A stretch of 8,455 nucleotides of DNA, from assembly GCA_037131655.1 (NCBI GenBank), contig JBAXQP010000109.1:1-8455 (forward strand), read 5' to 3'. The translations under genes were made by a program, and so were the position numbers. Source of the DNA: a bacterium (GTDB lineage Bacteria > Armatimonadota > Fimbriimonadia > Fimbriimonadales > JBAXQP01). The notes below the pieces were generated by a model. It searched no databases, was not told where the DNA came from, and saw only the letters and a program-made list of their open reading frames with translations. Of the stretch, positions 1 to 6,598 are shown one piece after another (positions within the stretch are counted from its first letter, which is position 1; every line of letters starts with the position of its first letter).

Positions 1-172
1 CCAGCAAAATTTACATACATTCAATTATAGAGCAAATTGACTGCAATAAATTACTAAGGACACCGCGCTCAACAGGGAGTTAAAGATATGCACCGGCAGA
101 AGATAGATAAACTCGACCAATTATTCCCCTGGTATTGTGGACAGGCGCCAGAGTCTTGCGATTGGTAAAAAA
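1..172. other. stretch downstream of the pilus ATPase gene, no confident gene
   Basis: No recognisable protein, RNA gene or clear rho-independent terminator is visible for the minus-strand gene that ends at 173. On the minus strand a TATAAT lies at 29-24 and an ATG at 20-18 (MYVNFA, running off the edge), but there is no good -35 box or Shine-Dalgarno, so a downstream gene start is only a possibility. The absence of a terminator would be compatible with an operon continuing beyond the window, as is common for pilus assembly genes, but this cannot be settled here. Confidence 0.3.
88..168 (+). CDS. possible 26-residue small protein, unrecognised
   Basis: A short frame starts at ATG 88 and stops at TAA 166-168, four bases before the convergent stop of the pilus ATPase gene. 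A GGGAG at 75-79 lies 8 nt before the ATG, a reasonable Shine-Dalgarno spacing. The peptide begins MHRQKIDKLDQLF and ends with two cysteines (positions 17 and 24) in an aromatic, acidic tail. No signal peptide, membrane segment or family was recognised. Another plus-strand frame is open from the window edge to TAA 81-83, so this could follow a gene whose body lies outside the window. A frame this short can arise by chance, so this is a weak call. Confidence 0.18.
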   Translation: MHRQKIDKLDQLFPWYCGQAPESCDW

Positions 173-1864
173 TTAAGCAGCAACGTCTTCTTCGAGGATA
201 GCGCTCATTACAATATGGGCATTAGCTTCTTCTAAGCTGGTATGGCCATCAAGCACTTTAGAAATAGCATCTTGCGCAATCGGCACCATCCCGCCGGCGA
301 TCGCTGAACTTCGTATAGCGCTCATTTGCGATCGCTTAATGACGTGACGCTGTATCTCTTCGTCTACGCTCAAAACTTCCAAGATAGTAAGGCGCCCTAA
401 ATATCCTGTTTTGTTGCAATTATTGCAGCCTACCGGCCTGAATATCTTCGTGTTTTCAGGCAGACCAAAATGTCGGCATTCTTCATCTGTGGGCAAATCT
501 TCTTGCTTGCAATCAGGGCATAGCCTTCTGACTAATCGCTGCGCCACTGCTCCCACTAACGCTGAGTTGATAAGAAATGGTTCGATCCCGATGTCAATCA
601 AACGCGGAATAGCGCTAGCCGCATCGTTGGTATGAAGAGTAGAAAGGACGAGGTGACCGGTCATAGCGGCGCGGCAAGCGATCTCGGCCGTTTCCTGATC
701 TCGAATTTCACCAACGAGAATTATATCAGGGTCTTGGCGCAAAGCCGAACGTAATTGAGCCGCAAAAGTGAAACCGATACGCTCGTGAACCTGGGATTGT
801 CCAATTCCTTCAATCTCATACTCGACAGGATCTTCACAAGTTAAAATATTTCGAGTATCCGATCGAAGCCGTATTAATGAAGCATAAAGAGTGGTTGTTT
901 TACCTGAACCTGTTGGGCCGGTCAATAACACTAAACCATGTGGTCGATTTATAAGACTCTCATAGCGCTTAAAGTTATGTTCCGAGAAACCTAATTGGTT
1001 CAGGTCAAGAATGCCTTTACTTCTGTCCAGAACTCGAAGTACTACACGCTCCCCGTGACGAGTGGGCAACGTTGATATACGCATATCAACATGCCCCTGA
1101 TTCACCTTAAGCCCCATACGCCCGTCTTGCGGCAATCTGCGCTCGGAAATATCCAATTCCGCCATGATCTTGATACGAGAAATACAGGCAGCCTGCATAC
1201 TCTTTGGGATTGTTTTCACTCTTCTAAGAGAACCATCGACCCGATAACGGACTTCAAAAGAATTAGGGCCAGGCTCAAGATGAATATCACTGGCGCGGGT
1301 TTTAATGGCATCGGTTAAAATCAAGTTGACTAAACTGATTACAGGAGGTTCCTCACTGGCACGTTTGACATCTTCAATACTAATTCTATCTCCAATGGCT
1401 TCAGTCTCAAGCAAGTCATCCTGTTCGGTATCTTCTATTACCCCATAATAAAAAGCCAAAGCGCGATCGAGTCTATCTAAAGGCGTAAATCGAGGCACGA
1501 CGTTCAACTTTGTCTGAACTTGTATCCAATCAATGGTTGAAAAATCGATTGGGTTAGCCATCGCGAGATTAAGTATGCCGTTCTCTAAAGAAACAGGCAA
1601 CACCTTGCTAGATTGGGCAACACTCGCCGAAATCAGATCAATAACTTCTCGAGGAACAGTTGCTGCTAAAGGCTCGTAGGGAACATCATACTGGGTAGCT
1701 TGAACTTCGTTGAGTTCTTCTTTGGATACCCAGCCATTTTCGACTAGTACATCACCTAACCGTTGCATAGTTTCTTTTTGCTTCTCGAGTGCTTCTCGAA
1801 GCTGTTCAGGCGTAATCATACCTTGATCAAGAAGAATTTTACCCATTGGCCTGGAGTGATACAT
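173..1864 (-). CDS. pilB: type IV pilus / type II secretion assembly ATPase (PilB/GspE family)
   Basis: 563-residue cytoplasmic hexameric ATPase expected to power pilin polymerisation (PilB) or pseudopilin assembly (GspE). The N-terminal part (about 7-140) is a GspE-N/MshEN-like domain with two tandem helical motifs at 7-29 and 35-58. The catalytic half shows an Asp-box region (ASDIHLEP 191-198 and RRLPQDGRM 242-250), Walker A GPTGSGKT 316-323, Walker B ending ILVGEIRD 382-389 and a His box HLVLSTLHTNDA 404-415. It ends with a zinc-type tetracysteine, C449/C452 and C480/C483. These features favour an assembly ATPase over the retraction ATPase PilT, which lacks the N-domain and cysteines. AGGAG (1879-1875) lies 10 nt before ATG 1864; Met7 is a possible alternative start. 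Neighbours do not decide between PilB and GspE, because no pilin, PilC or PilM-Q gene is visible. The usual RTG after the tetracysteine is RLT here. Confidence 0.93.
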   Translation of the reverse strand: MYHSRPMGKILLDQGMITPEQLREALEKQKETMQRLGDVLVENGWVSKEELNEVQATQYDVPYEPLAATVPREVIDLISASVAQSSKVLPVSLENGILNLAMANPIDFSTIDWIQVQTKLNVVPRFTPLDRLDRALAFYYGVIEDTEQDDLLETEAIGDRISIEDVKRASEEPPVISLVNLILTDAIKTRASDIHLEPGPNSFEVRYRVDGSLRRVKTIPKSMQAACISRIKIMAELDISERRLPQDGRMGLKVNQGHVDMRISTLPTRHGERVVLRVLDRSKGILDLNQLGFSEHNFKRYESLINRPHGLVLLTGPTGSGKTTTLYASLIRLRSDTRNILTCEDPVEYEIEGIGQSQVHERIGFTFAAQLRSALRQDPDIILVGEIRDQETAEIACRAAMTGHLVLSTLHTNDAASAIPRLIDIGIEPFLINSALVGAVAQRLVRRLCPDCKQEDLPTDEECRHFGLPENTKIFRPVGCNNCNKTGYLGRLTILEVLSVDEEIQRHVIKRSQMSAIRSSAIAGGMVPIAQDAISKVLDGHTSLEEANAHIVMSAILEEDVAA

Positions 1865-1877
1865 GCTGCCTTTTCTC

Positions 1878-1894
1878 CTAAAGTAATACTTTAG
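1878..1894. promoter_or_regulatory. 17-bp perfect inverted repeat at the pilB ribosome binding site
   Basis: CTAAAGTA-A-TACTTTAG is a perfect 8+1+8 palindrome. On the minus strand it ends inside the AGGAG presumed to be the pilB ribosome binding site. It could be a repressor operator, or an RNA structure that masks the ribosome binding site, although the 1-nt loop makes a full RNA hairpin unlikely to close completely. It carries no U-tract in either direction and so is not a good terminator. The function is inferred from position only. Confidence 0.45.
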
Positions 1895-1984
1895 CCTGAC
1901 TTACAAGTTTGCTTATTGCCTTTATTATCGGCAGACCTACTCACAGCGCTTATGGCCTTACTCCCTTACTACTAAATAATTTAC

Positions 1985-2014
1985 TTGCCCAGCAGTATTC
2001 GCAGACGTTATAAT
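1985..2014 (+). promoter_or_regulatory. sigma70-type promoter of kdsD
   Basis: TTGCCC at 1985-1990 (4/6 match to TTGACA) is separated by 18 nt from a perfect TATAAT at 2009-2014. Transcription would start about 7 nt downstream, near 2021, which is effectively on the first ATG of the reading frame at 2023. This geometry predicts either a leaderless message or use of the internal GTG start at 2050. Confidence 0.6.
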
Positions 2015-2022
2015 GAGGAGGT

Positions 2023-3024
2023 ATGAAATCTGTCCCAAGGAGCTTATGGGTGGGTGACTGGCTAAACACGGCAAAAGAAGTTATGGATATTGAAGCAAAC
2101 GCTATTCGAGCGTGCGCTGAACGGCTGGGAGATGATTTCGAGAAAGCAGTCGAAGCCGTCCTTCACTGCAGCGGGCGTATTGTGACGTGCGGCATTGGCA
2201 AGTCAGGAAATATCGCTCGAAAAATATCAGGGACATTGAGCAGCACCGGCACCCCTTCCCTCTTTCTGCATCCGGCTGAAGCGCTCCATGGTGAACTCGG
2301 AGCGGTCACTGAAAATGACATTGTTCTCTTATTCACCAATAGCGGCGAGACGGACGAGTTAATTGCAATTCTTCCTGCCCTTCGCAGAATTGGCGCTAAG
2401 TTTATCGGTGTGACCGCTAATCGTGATTCTTCGATCGGACAGGCATGTGACATTGTTTTGGATTCGGCTGTGGAAAGAGAAGCCTGCCCGATGAATCTGG
2501 CTCCCACATCAAGCGCTGCCGTACAACTTGCGCTTGGCGATGCTTTAGCAATTTCAGTCATGGTTGCCCGCAACTTCACCCCATCGGATTATGCGCAGTT
2601 CCATCCTTCCGGCACTCTTGGCCGACGTTTACTTCTACATGTTTATGATATTATGCGAAAAGACGATATGCTGGCCGTTGTAAGTGAAGATGCTCCACTT
2701 CATGATGTTCTTTTCGCCATTACAAAAGCTGAAGCAGGCGCGGCTTGTGTTGTGAATTCAAAAGGAGCCATGGTCGGTCTAATAACTGACGGCGATATAA
2801 GGCGAACTCTGTTACGCGATGAAAAGGCGCTTCAGCGTTCCGCCAATGTAGCTATGAATTGCCCCAAGTTTGTTCTACACGGCAACCCCCTCGCAGTCGA
2901 TGCCCTTACTCAGATGCAATCATCCCAATCTAAAATCGGGGAGTTACCTGTCTTAGACGATGAGGATCGCCCCATTGGCATAGTCATGCTAAAAGACCTT
3001 CTAAGAGCGGGGATTTTGCGTTAG
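2023..3024 (+). CDS. kdsD: D-arabinose-5-phosphate isomerase (KdsD/KpsF/GutQ family)
   Basis: 333-residue cytoplasmic enzyme interconverting ribulose-5-phosphate and arabinose-5-phosphate, the first step of Kdo synthesis for lipopolysaccharide. It is close to the roughly 328-residue E. coli KdsD. A SIS sugar-phosphate domain (about 45-180) has GIGKSG 57-62, STGTPS 74-79, HPAEALHG 83-90, NSGET 106-110 and APTSS 160-164. Two CBS domains follow (about 205-333). Residues matching the E. coli active-site set K59, E111, E152 and H193 are present as K60, E112, E153 and H194, so it should be active. The start is uncertain. GAGGAGGT touches ATG 2023, too close for normal Shine-Dalgarno use, while AAGGAG lies 7 nt before GTG 2050, which would give 324 residues. 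It is a single-gene unit, divergent from pilB and ended by a hairpin. A capsule or gut-operon paralogue cannot be excluded. Confidence 0.94.
   Translation: MKSVPRSLWVGDWLNTAKEVMDIEANAIRACAERLGDDFEKAVEAVLHCSGRIVTCGIGKSGNIARKISGTLSSTGTPSLFLHPAEALHGELGAVTENDIVLLFTNSGETDELIAILPALRRIGAKFIGVTANRDSSIGQACDIVLDSAVEREACPMNLAPTSSAAVQLALGDALAISVMVARNFTPSDYAQFHPSGTLGRRLLLHVYDIMRKDDMLAVVSEDAPLHDVLFAITKAEAGAACVVNSKGAMVGLITDGDIRRTLLRDEKALQRSANVAMNCPKFVLHGNPLAVDALTQMQSSQSKIGELPVLDDEDRPIGIVMLKDLLRAGILR
2037..2042 (+). promoter_or_regulatory. possible ribosome binding site for an alternative kdsD start
   Basis: AAGGAG lies inside the annotated frame, 7 nt before an in-frame GTG at 2050. If transcription starts near 2021 as the TATAAT suggests, this is the only Shine-Dalgarno that would be fully contained in the mRNA. 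The protein would then begin VGDWLNTAKEV, still leaving the conserved region intact. Confidence 0.4.
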
Positions 3025-3089
3025 TTTAGCTCTCATATTGCGCAGAACATATTCCAGAGCAGGTGGCTTCGCCCCTTGTCCACCAATAA

Positions 3090-3124
3090 TAAAAGCATCG
3101 GCAGCGTTGCTGCCGATGCTTTTA
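3090..3124. terminator. bidirectional terminator between kdsD and fabF
   Basis: A 16-bp perfect stem with a GTT loop (3106-3108): AAAAGCATCGGCAGC at 3091-3105 pairs with 3109-3123, plus T3090-A3124. Its A-rich left end and T-rich right end supply a U-tract on either strand. It lies between the convergent ends of kdsD (stop 3024) and fabF (stop 3137), and can therefore end both transcripts. Confidence 0.88.
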
Positions 3125-3136
3125 AAGAATTTCGTA

Positions 3137-4396
3137 CTACACACTGAATTTCTTCAAAATCAATGTTACATTGTGGCCGCCAAAACCGAATGAGTTGGAG
3201 AGCGCTACATTTACCACTCCTGGGCGAGCTTTGTTAGGCACATAGTCCAAGTCACAATCAGGGTCTGGGAACTCGTAGTTGATCGTTGGCGGTAGGATGC
3301 TGTCTCGCATCGCCAAAATGCATGCAATCGCCTCTACGGCGCCACCAGCGCCCAACAAATGGCCTGTCATCGACTTGGTCGAGCTTATGGCTAACTTATT
3401 CGCATGGTCGCCAAATACAGCCTTTATAGCAAACGTCTCTAATCGGTCGTTATAGGGCGTTGAAGTACCGTGAGCATTAATATAGTCAACTGATTCGGGT
3501 GGAAGACAAGCATTCTTTAACGCTATTTTCATCGCGCGAATGGCGCCGTCGCCTTCGGGATGAGGTTGGGTGAAATGAAAAGCATCCCCGGTCATTCCAT
3601 AACCAACGATTTCAGCCAAAATATTTGCGCCGCGTGCTTGAGCTGTCTCTATGTCCTCAAGAATAACCGTTCCAACGCCTTCACCCATAATGAAGCCATC
3701 ACGCTTGGCATCAAAAGGTCGGCTGGAATGCTCGGGGTCATCATTATGCGAGGTGCTCATTGCCCTTGCGGCAACAAATCCTGCAATTCCAATACGAGTA
3801 ATAGCCGCTTCTGAACCACCGCAGATCATCGCGTCAGCATCGCCTCGCCGAATGATCTGATAGGCATCACCTATCGCATTTGCACCCGTTGCGCAGGCAG
3901 TGATAACGGCGGAATTAGGGCCTTTTGCGCCCGTAATGATGGACACAAACCCACTAGCCATGTCGGCAATCATCATGGGAACCATAAATGGACTTACTCG
4001 GCTAGGACCTTTCTCAAAGAGAATTCGAAGTTGCTCTTCTATGACGCTCAACCCACCGATGCCAGAACCGATTAAAACACCGGTTCGCTCAGCGTTTGCT
4101 TCAGTAATCTGCAAACCCGAGTTCTCCAGCGCCATTCGTGAGCCGGCAACCGCCATTTGGATGAAACGGTCCGCTCGACGAGCATCCTTACGATCCATAT
4201 ATAGAGCAGGCTCAAAATCGGGCACTTCCCCCGCGATTTTGCATCCGTAATCAGTTGGATCGATTAAAGTAATCCGGCGAATACCGCATTTACCTGCGAG
4301 CATCGCTTCCCAAGATTGTTCAGCGCCAATCCCTAGCGGCGTTATCATACCAACGCCAGTAACAACAACCCGGCGGGCGGGCATCCCTGCCTGCAT
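3137..4396 (-). CDS. fabF: 3-oxoacyl-[acyl-carrier-protein] synthase II
   Basis: 419-residue cytoplasmic condensing enzyme joining malonyl-AcpP to a growing acyl-AcpP with release of CO2, the elongation step of type II fatty acid synthesis. Counted from the longer GTG frame, the thiolase-fold catalytic residues are C170 (in TACATGAN), H311 (NAHGTSTP) and H348 (STKSMTGHLLGAGG), with K343. The C-terminal NSFGFGGHN is also typical. The Cys-His-His set separates it from FabH (Cys-His-Asn). Start choice: a GTG at 4402 extends the frame by two codons but abuts GAGGTG; ATG 4396 has GAGG about 7 nt upstream and is preferred. ATG 4384 is a third option. It is the last gene of the fab cluster, 83 nt after acpP with no clear promoter between, so is probably read from upstream. 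Confidence 0.96.
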   Translation of the reverse strand: MQAGMPARRVVVTGVGMITPLGIGAEQSWEAMLAGKCGIRRITLIDPTDYGCKIAGEVPDFEPALYMDRKDARRADRFIQMAVAGSRMALENSGLQITEANAERTGVLIGSGIGGLSVIEEQLRILFEKGPSRVSPFMVPMMIADMASGFVSIITGAKGPNSAVITACATGANAIGDAYQIIRRGDADAMICGGSEAAITRIGIAGFVAARAMSTSHNDDPEHSSRPFDAKRDGFIMGEGVGTVILEDIETAQARGANILAEIVGYGMTGDAFHFTQPHPEGDGAIRAMKIALKNACLPPESVDYINAHGTSTPYNDRLETFAIKAVFGDHANKLAISSTKSMTGHLLGAGGAVEAIACILAMRDSILPPTINYEFPDPDCDLDYVPNKARPGVVNVALSNSFGFGGHNVTLILKKFSV

Positions 4397-4479
4397 ATAC
4401 ACACCTCGTTACAAACAAGTTAAACACAGCCACTGCTCAGCCGGCATGAGCTGAAGGCGGTAGCTGACAATCGGTTGAA

Positions 4480-4731
4480 TTAGACTCCGGCTTTGTCGCC
4501 GTGTGCTTCAATGTACGAAACGACCTGGCCAACTGTCTGGATCTTTTCGACGTCATCGTCGGGTATATCCACTCCAAACTCCTCTTCAATCGCCATTACT
4601 AATTCGACGATATCGAGTGAGTCAGCCCCAAGGTCTTCGACAAATGACGCGTTATCGGTTATTTCTTCAGGATTAACATCAAGCTCCTCCTGAATGATCT
4701 TTTTTACGCGTTCGAGAATGATTGCATCCAT
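4480..4731 (-). CDS. acpP: acyl carrier protein
   Basis: 83-residue acidic four-helix protein that carries acyl chains on a 4'-phosphopantetheine arm between the fatty acid synthesis enzymes. The attachment serine is S38 in the canonical DSLD (37-40), preceded by EDLGA; the recognition helix IVELVMAIEEEFGVDIPD follows directly. The frame is open for 18 more codons upstream, but ATG 4731 is clearly the start: AAGGAGG (4744-4738) lies 6 nt before it, and the protein then has normal family length. It sits between fabG (stop 4820) and fabF. Its own TATAAT at 4771-4766 suggests extra transcription, consistent with the high amounts of AcpP that cells need. The C-terminal HGDKAGV tail is slightly longer than in E. 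coli AcpP. Confidence 0.97.
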   Translation of the reverse strand: MDAIILERVKKIIQEELDVNPEEITDNASFVEDLGADSLDIVELVMAIEEEFGVDIPDDDVEKIQTVGQVVSYIEAHGDKAGV

Positions 4732-4737
4732 GACCTT

Positions 4738-4744
4738 CCTCCTT
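4738..4744 (-). promoter_or_regulatory. strong ribosome binding site deciding the acpP start
   Basis: AAGGAGG, 6 nt before ATG 4731, is the strongest well-spaced Shine-Dalgarno in the window. It excludes the longer in-frame start upstream. Confidence 0.85.
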
Positions 4745-4765
4745 GTGATTGAATGATGCGTCTCT

Positions 4766-4771
4766 ATTATA
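4766..4771 (-). promoter_or_regulatory. -10 element of a promoter internal to the fab cluster, upstream of acpP
   Basis: A perfect TATAAT on the minus strand lies 34 nt before ATG 4731, giving a predicted leader of about 27 nt that includes the AAGGAGG. No good -35 hexamer is seen at 16-18 nt, so the promoter may depend on an activator or be weak. A 12-bp inverted repeat (4773-4784) lies 1 nt upstream of the -10 box. Confidence 0.45.
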
Positions 4772-4772
4772 C

Positions 4773-4784
4773 TGGCTAGAGCCA
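4773..4784. promoter_or_regulatory. inverted repeat next to the acpP -10 box, possible operator
   Basis: TGGCT-AG-AGCCA is a perfect 5+2+5 inverted repeat placed in the -35/-10 spacer of the acpP promoter candidate. A protein bound here would block RNA polymerase. It does not match the FapR consensus that I know, so no regulator is named. Confidence 0.35.
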
Positions 4785-4819
4785 ATCCAAACTGCTTGAT
4801 TTAAAAATTTAGCGATGAA

Positions 4820-5560
4820 TTAGAAACTCAAGCCACCATCGACTGAGATTACCTGACCTGAGATGAAACTGGATTCATCAGAACATAAAAATAGTACCGC
4901 ACCAGCGATGTCTTCCGGTGTGCCTAACCTGCCAACGGATGTATTTTGCACAATTTTTTTGCGCATTTCTTCGTTTAGCTCGGCAGTCATGTCGGTTTCG
5001 ATAAAACCTGGAGCGATTGCATTGCAAGTTATGTTGCGGCTTCCTAGCTCACGGGCTATCGATTTGGTTAGCCCAATTAAACCCGCTTTTGAAGCTGAAT
5101 AATTCACTTGACCGGCGTTTCCACTAAGACCAACGATGGAAGTGACGTTAACAATGCGGCCATATCGCTGCTTCATCATGACCTTAGCAGCAGCACGCGC
5201 GCAGATAAATGCGCCCTTGAGATTAGTATCAAGAACAGAATCCCAATCTTCATCTTTCATTCTAACGAGCAATGAATCGCGGTTTATACCGGCGTTATTC
5301 ACCAAAATATCCACTCTCGACCATTCTTTCATTACATCGGAGAGTAAATTATCAACCGCTTCGGAATCAGCCACATCAATACCCGCTGCAATCGCTTTTC
5401 GCCCCTGCTCTCGCACTTCTTGAGCCACACTGTCGGCATTCTTTTGAGTACGGCTAATGCAAACGACATCTGCGCCCTCTTGTGCGAGTTTGATGGCAAC
5501 GGCGCGACCGATTCCACGGCCGGCGCCGGTTACTAAAGCTACCTTGCCTTCCAGCTTCAT
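4820..5560 (-). CDS. fabG: 3-oxoacyl-[acyl-carrier-protein] reductase
   Basis: 246-residue cytoplasmic short-chain dehydrogenase that reduces 3-ketoacyl-AcpP to 3-hydroxyacyl-AcpP, normally with NADPH. The Rossmann cofactor motif is TGAGRGIG 11-18, NNAG is 88-91, and the catalytic tetrad is N113, S141, Y154 and K158. PGFIETDMT 184-192 and the C-terminal GQVISVDGGLSF are strongly FabG-like. Length is that of the family. ATG 5560 overlaps the fabD stop in an ATGA arrangement, so the two are translationally coupled, and GAGGAG (5574-5569) lies 8 nt upstream. Its position between fabD and acpP makes the fatty-acid role far more likely than another SDR function. Confidence 0.97.
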   Translation of the reverse strand: MKLEGKVALVTGAGRGIGRAVAIKLAQEGADVVCISRTQKNADSVAQEVREQGRKAIAAGIDVADSEAVDNLLSDVMKEWSRVDILVNNAGINRDSLLVRMKDEDWDSVLDTNLKGAFICARAAAKVMMKQRYGRIVNVTSIVGLSGNAGQVNYSASKAGLIGLTKSIARELGSRNITCNAIAPGFIETDMTAELNEEMRKKIVQNTSVGRLGTPEDIAGAVLFLCSDESSFISGQVISVDGGLSF

Positions 5561-6501
5561 CCTATTATCTCCTCTGCGACGCGCTGCAAGCTCTCAGCGT
5601 CATTTACTGCAAACCCCTTCGCCTCTGGCGCAATTCGTTTCAAAAGCCCCGTCAAAACGTCCCCTACCCCGCATTCGATAAAGGTATCAACCCCCATCTC
5701 TCTTAACTTAAGCACCGATTCGCGCCATCGTACAGGGCATGAGATTTGCTTGGCAAGTAAACTATACCACTCACTTGGATCAGTCACTGCTTGTGCGGTT
5801 ACATTGGAAATCACCGGCCAGTCAGGCGATTTGAACGCTTCCGCTTCCTTAAGCGCCTCTTCCATCCCGATTGAGGCGTTTGTCATTAAGGGCGAATGAA
5901 AACCCCCGCTCACATTCAACATAATAGCGCGTTTTGCGCCCATCTCTTGAACATACTTTACTGCGGCTTCGACAGCAGCCTTTTCACCTGAAATCACGAT
6001 TTGGCCGGGACTATTATCGTTTGCAGGAACAACCACACCAACTGAAGCTGCCTTTTCGCAAGCGGCTTTTACTTTGTCTAAATCGGCTCCCAGAATTGCC
6101 GCCATCGCGCCTGGATTATGCTCCGCCACAAAGGACATCAGCTCGCCGCGGCGATGAACTAATCGTGCCCCTTGTTCAACTGAAAACACACCGGCGCAAG
6201 CCAAAGCCGAATACTCCCCAATGCTATGGCCAGCGCAGGCGATCGGTTTAAAATCAGGCTTTAATGCTGCCAGAGCATACCACGTCGCAATTGAAACACT
6301 GAAGAGAGCAAGTTGAGTGTTCTCCGTTTTTCGAAGGGTCTCTTCATTCGAATCGAAGCATAAGTGAGAAGGGTTCACTCCAGTGGCGTGATGTATCTCA
6401 TCGAATATCTCGACTGCAGTGGAACTAAACTCATATATCGCGCGGCCCATACCGGGCTTTTGCGATCCCTGTCCGGGAAATAAAATAGCAAGTGTACCCA
6501 T
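5557..6501 (-). CDS. fabD: malonyl-CoA:acyl carrier protein transacylase
   Basis: 314-residue cytoplasmic enzyme that moves malonyl groups from coenzyme A to AcpP, providing the extender units. Motifs in order: FPGQGSQ 8-14, the nucleophile S93 in GHSIGEYSAL 91-100, R118, H202 in SGGFHSPLM 198-206, and Q252 before CPVRW. These correspond to E. coli Q11, S92, R117, H201 and Q250. It is the first gene of the fab cluster; fabH and plsX, common neighbours elsewhere, are not present, and the upstream gene is an unrelated secreted protein. ATG 6501 has no Shine-Dalgarno, and a perfect TATAAT lies exactly 8 nt before it, suggesting a leaderless transcript starting at or within a couple of bases of the ATG. 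Confidence 0.97.
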   Translation of the reverse strand: MGTLAILFPGQGSQKPGMGRAIYEFSSTAVEIFDEIHHATGVNPSHLCFDSNEETLRKTENTQLALFSVSIATWYALAALKPDFKPIACAGHSIGEYSALACAGVFSVEQGARLVHRRGELMSFVAEHNPGAMAAILGADLDKVKAACEKAASVGVVVPANDNSPGQIVISGEKAAVEAAVKYVQEMGAKRAIMLNVSGGFHSPLMTNASIGMEEALKEAEAFKSPDWPVISNVTAQAVTDPSEWYSLLAKQISCPVRWRESVLKLREMGVDTFIECGVGDVLTGLLKRIAPEAKGFAVNDAESLQRVAEEIIG

Positions 6502-6509
6502 CGGGGATT

Positions 6510-6515
6510 ATTATA
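6510..6515 (-). promoter_or_regulatory. -10 element of the fabD promoter, leaderless geometry
   Basis: A perfect TATAAT ends 8 nt before fabD ATG 6501, downstream of the terminator of the preceding gene. The -35 region is weak: TTGTGG (6536-6531) at 15 nt is the best candidate. The intervening AATCCCCG has no purine-rich ribosome binding site. Confidence 0.55.
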
Positions 6516-6546
6516 CCCAGAGAAGCCCCTCCACAATAAGCAACAA

Positions 6547-6574
6547 GGCCGGCATAAAGAACTTTATACCGGCC
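6547..6574 (-). terminator. terminator after the dockerin protein gene
   Basis: The two arms, 6574-6562 and 6559-6547 on the minus strand, form a 13-bp stem (GGCCGGTATAAAG pairing with CTTTATGCCGGCC). It is complete in the minus-strand RNA because the one non-Watson-Crick position is a U-G wobble; in plus-strand RNA it would be a C-A mismatch. A U-rich TTGTTGCTTATTG follows. It lies between the gene ending at 6599 and the fabD promoter. Confidence 0.75.
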
Positions 6575-6598
6575 AATTATTCGATCGTTAGAAGTAGC

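Noticed and set aside
2163..2579. 138-codon open frame on the strand opposite kdsD
   Set aside because: It lies wholly inside kdsD, whose conserved active-site residues are encoded by the plus strand; no ribosome binding site or family similarity was seen.
3560..4250. Several overlapping plus-strand frames antisense to fabF
   Set aside because: They are shadows of a highly conserved gene and encode low-complexity peptides without recognisable motifs.
4435..4451. GCTCA/TGAGC hairpin between acpP and fabF as a terminator
   Set aside because: Only a 5-bp stem with a 7-nt loop and no U-tract, so read-through from acpP into fabF is more likely.
4732..4785. N-terminal extension of the acyl carrier protein by 18 codons
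   Set aside because: The extension crosses the TATAAT and the AAGGAGG, lacks its own ribosome binding site, and would make AcpP abnormally long.
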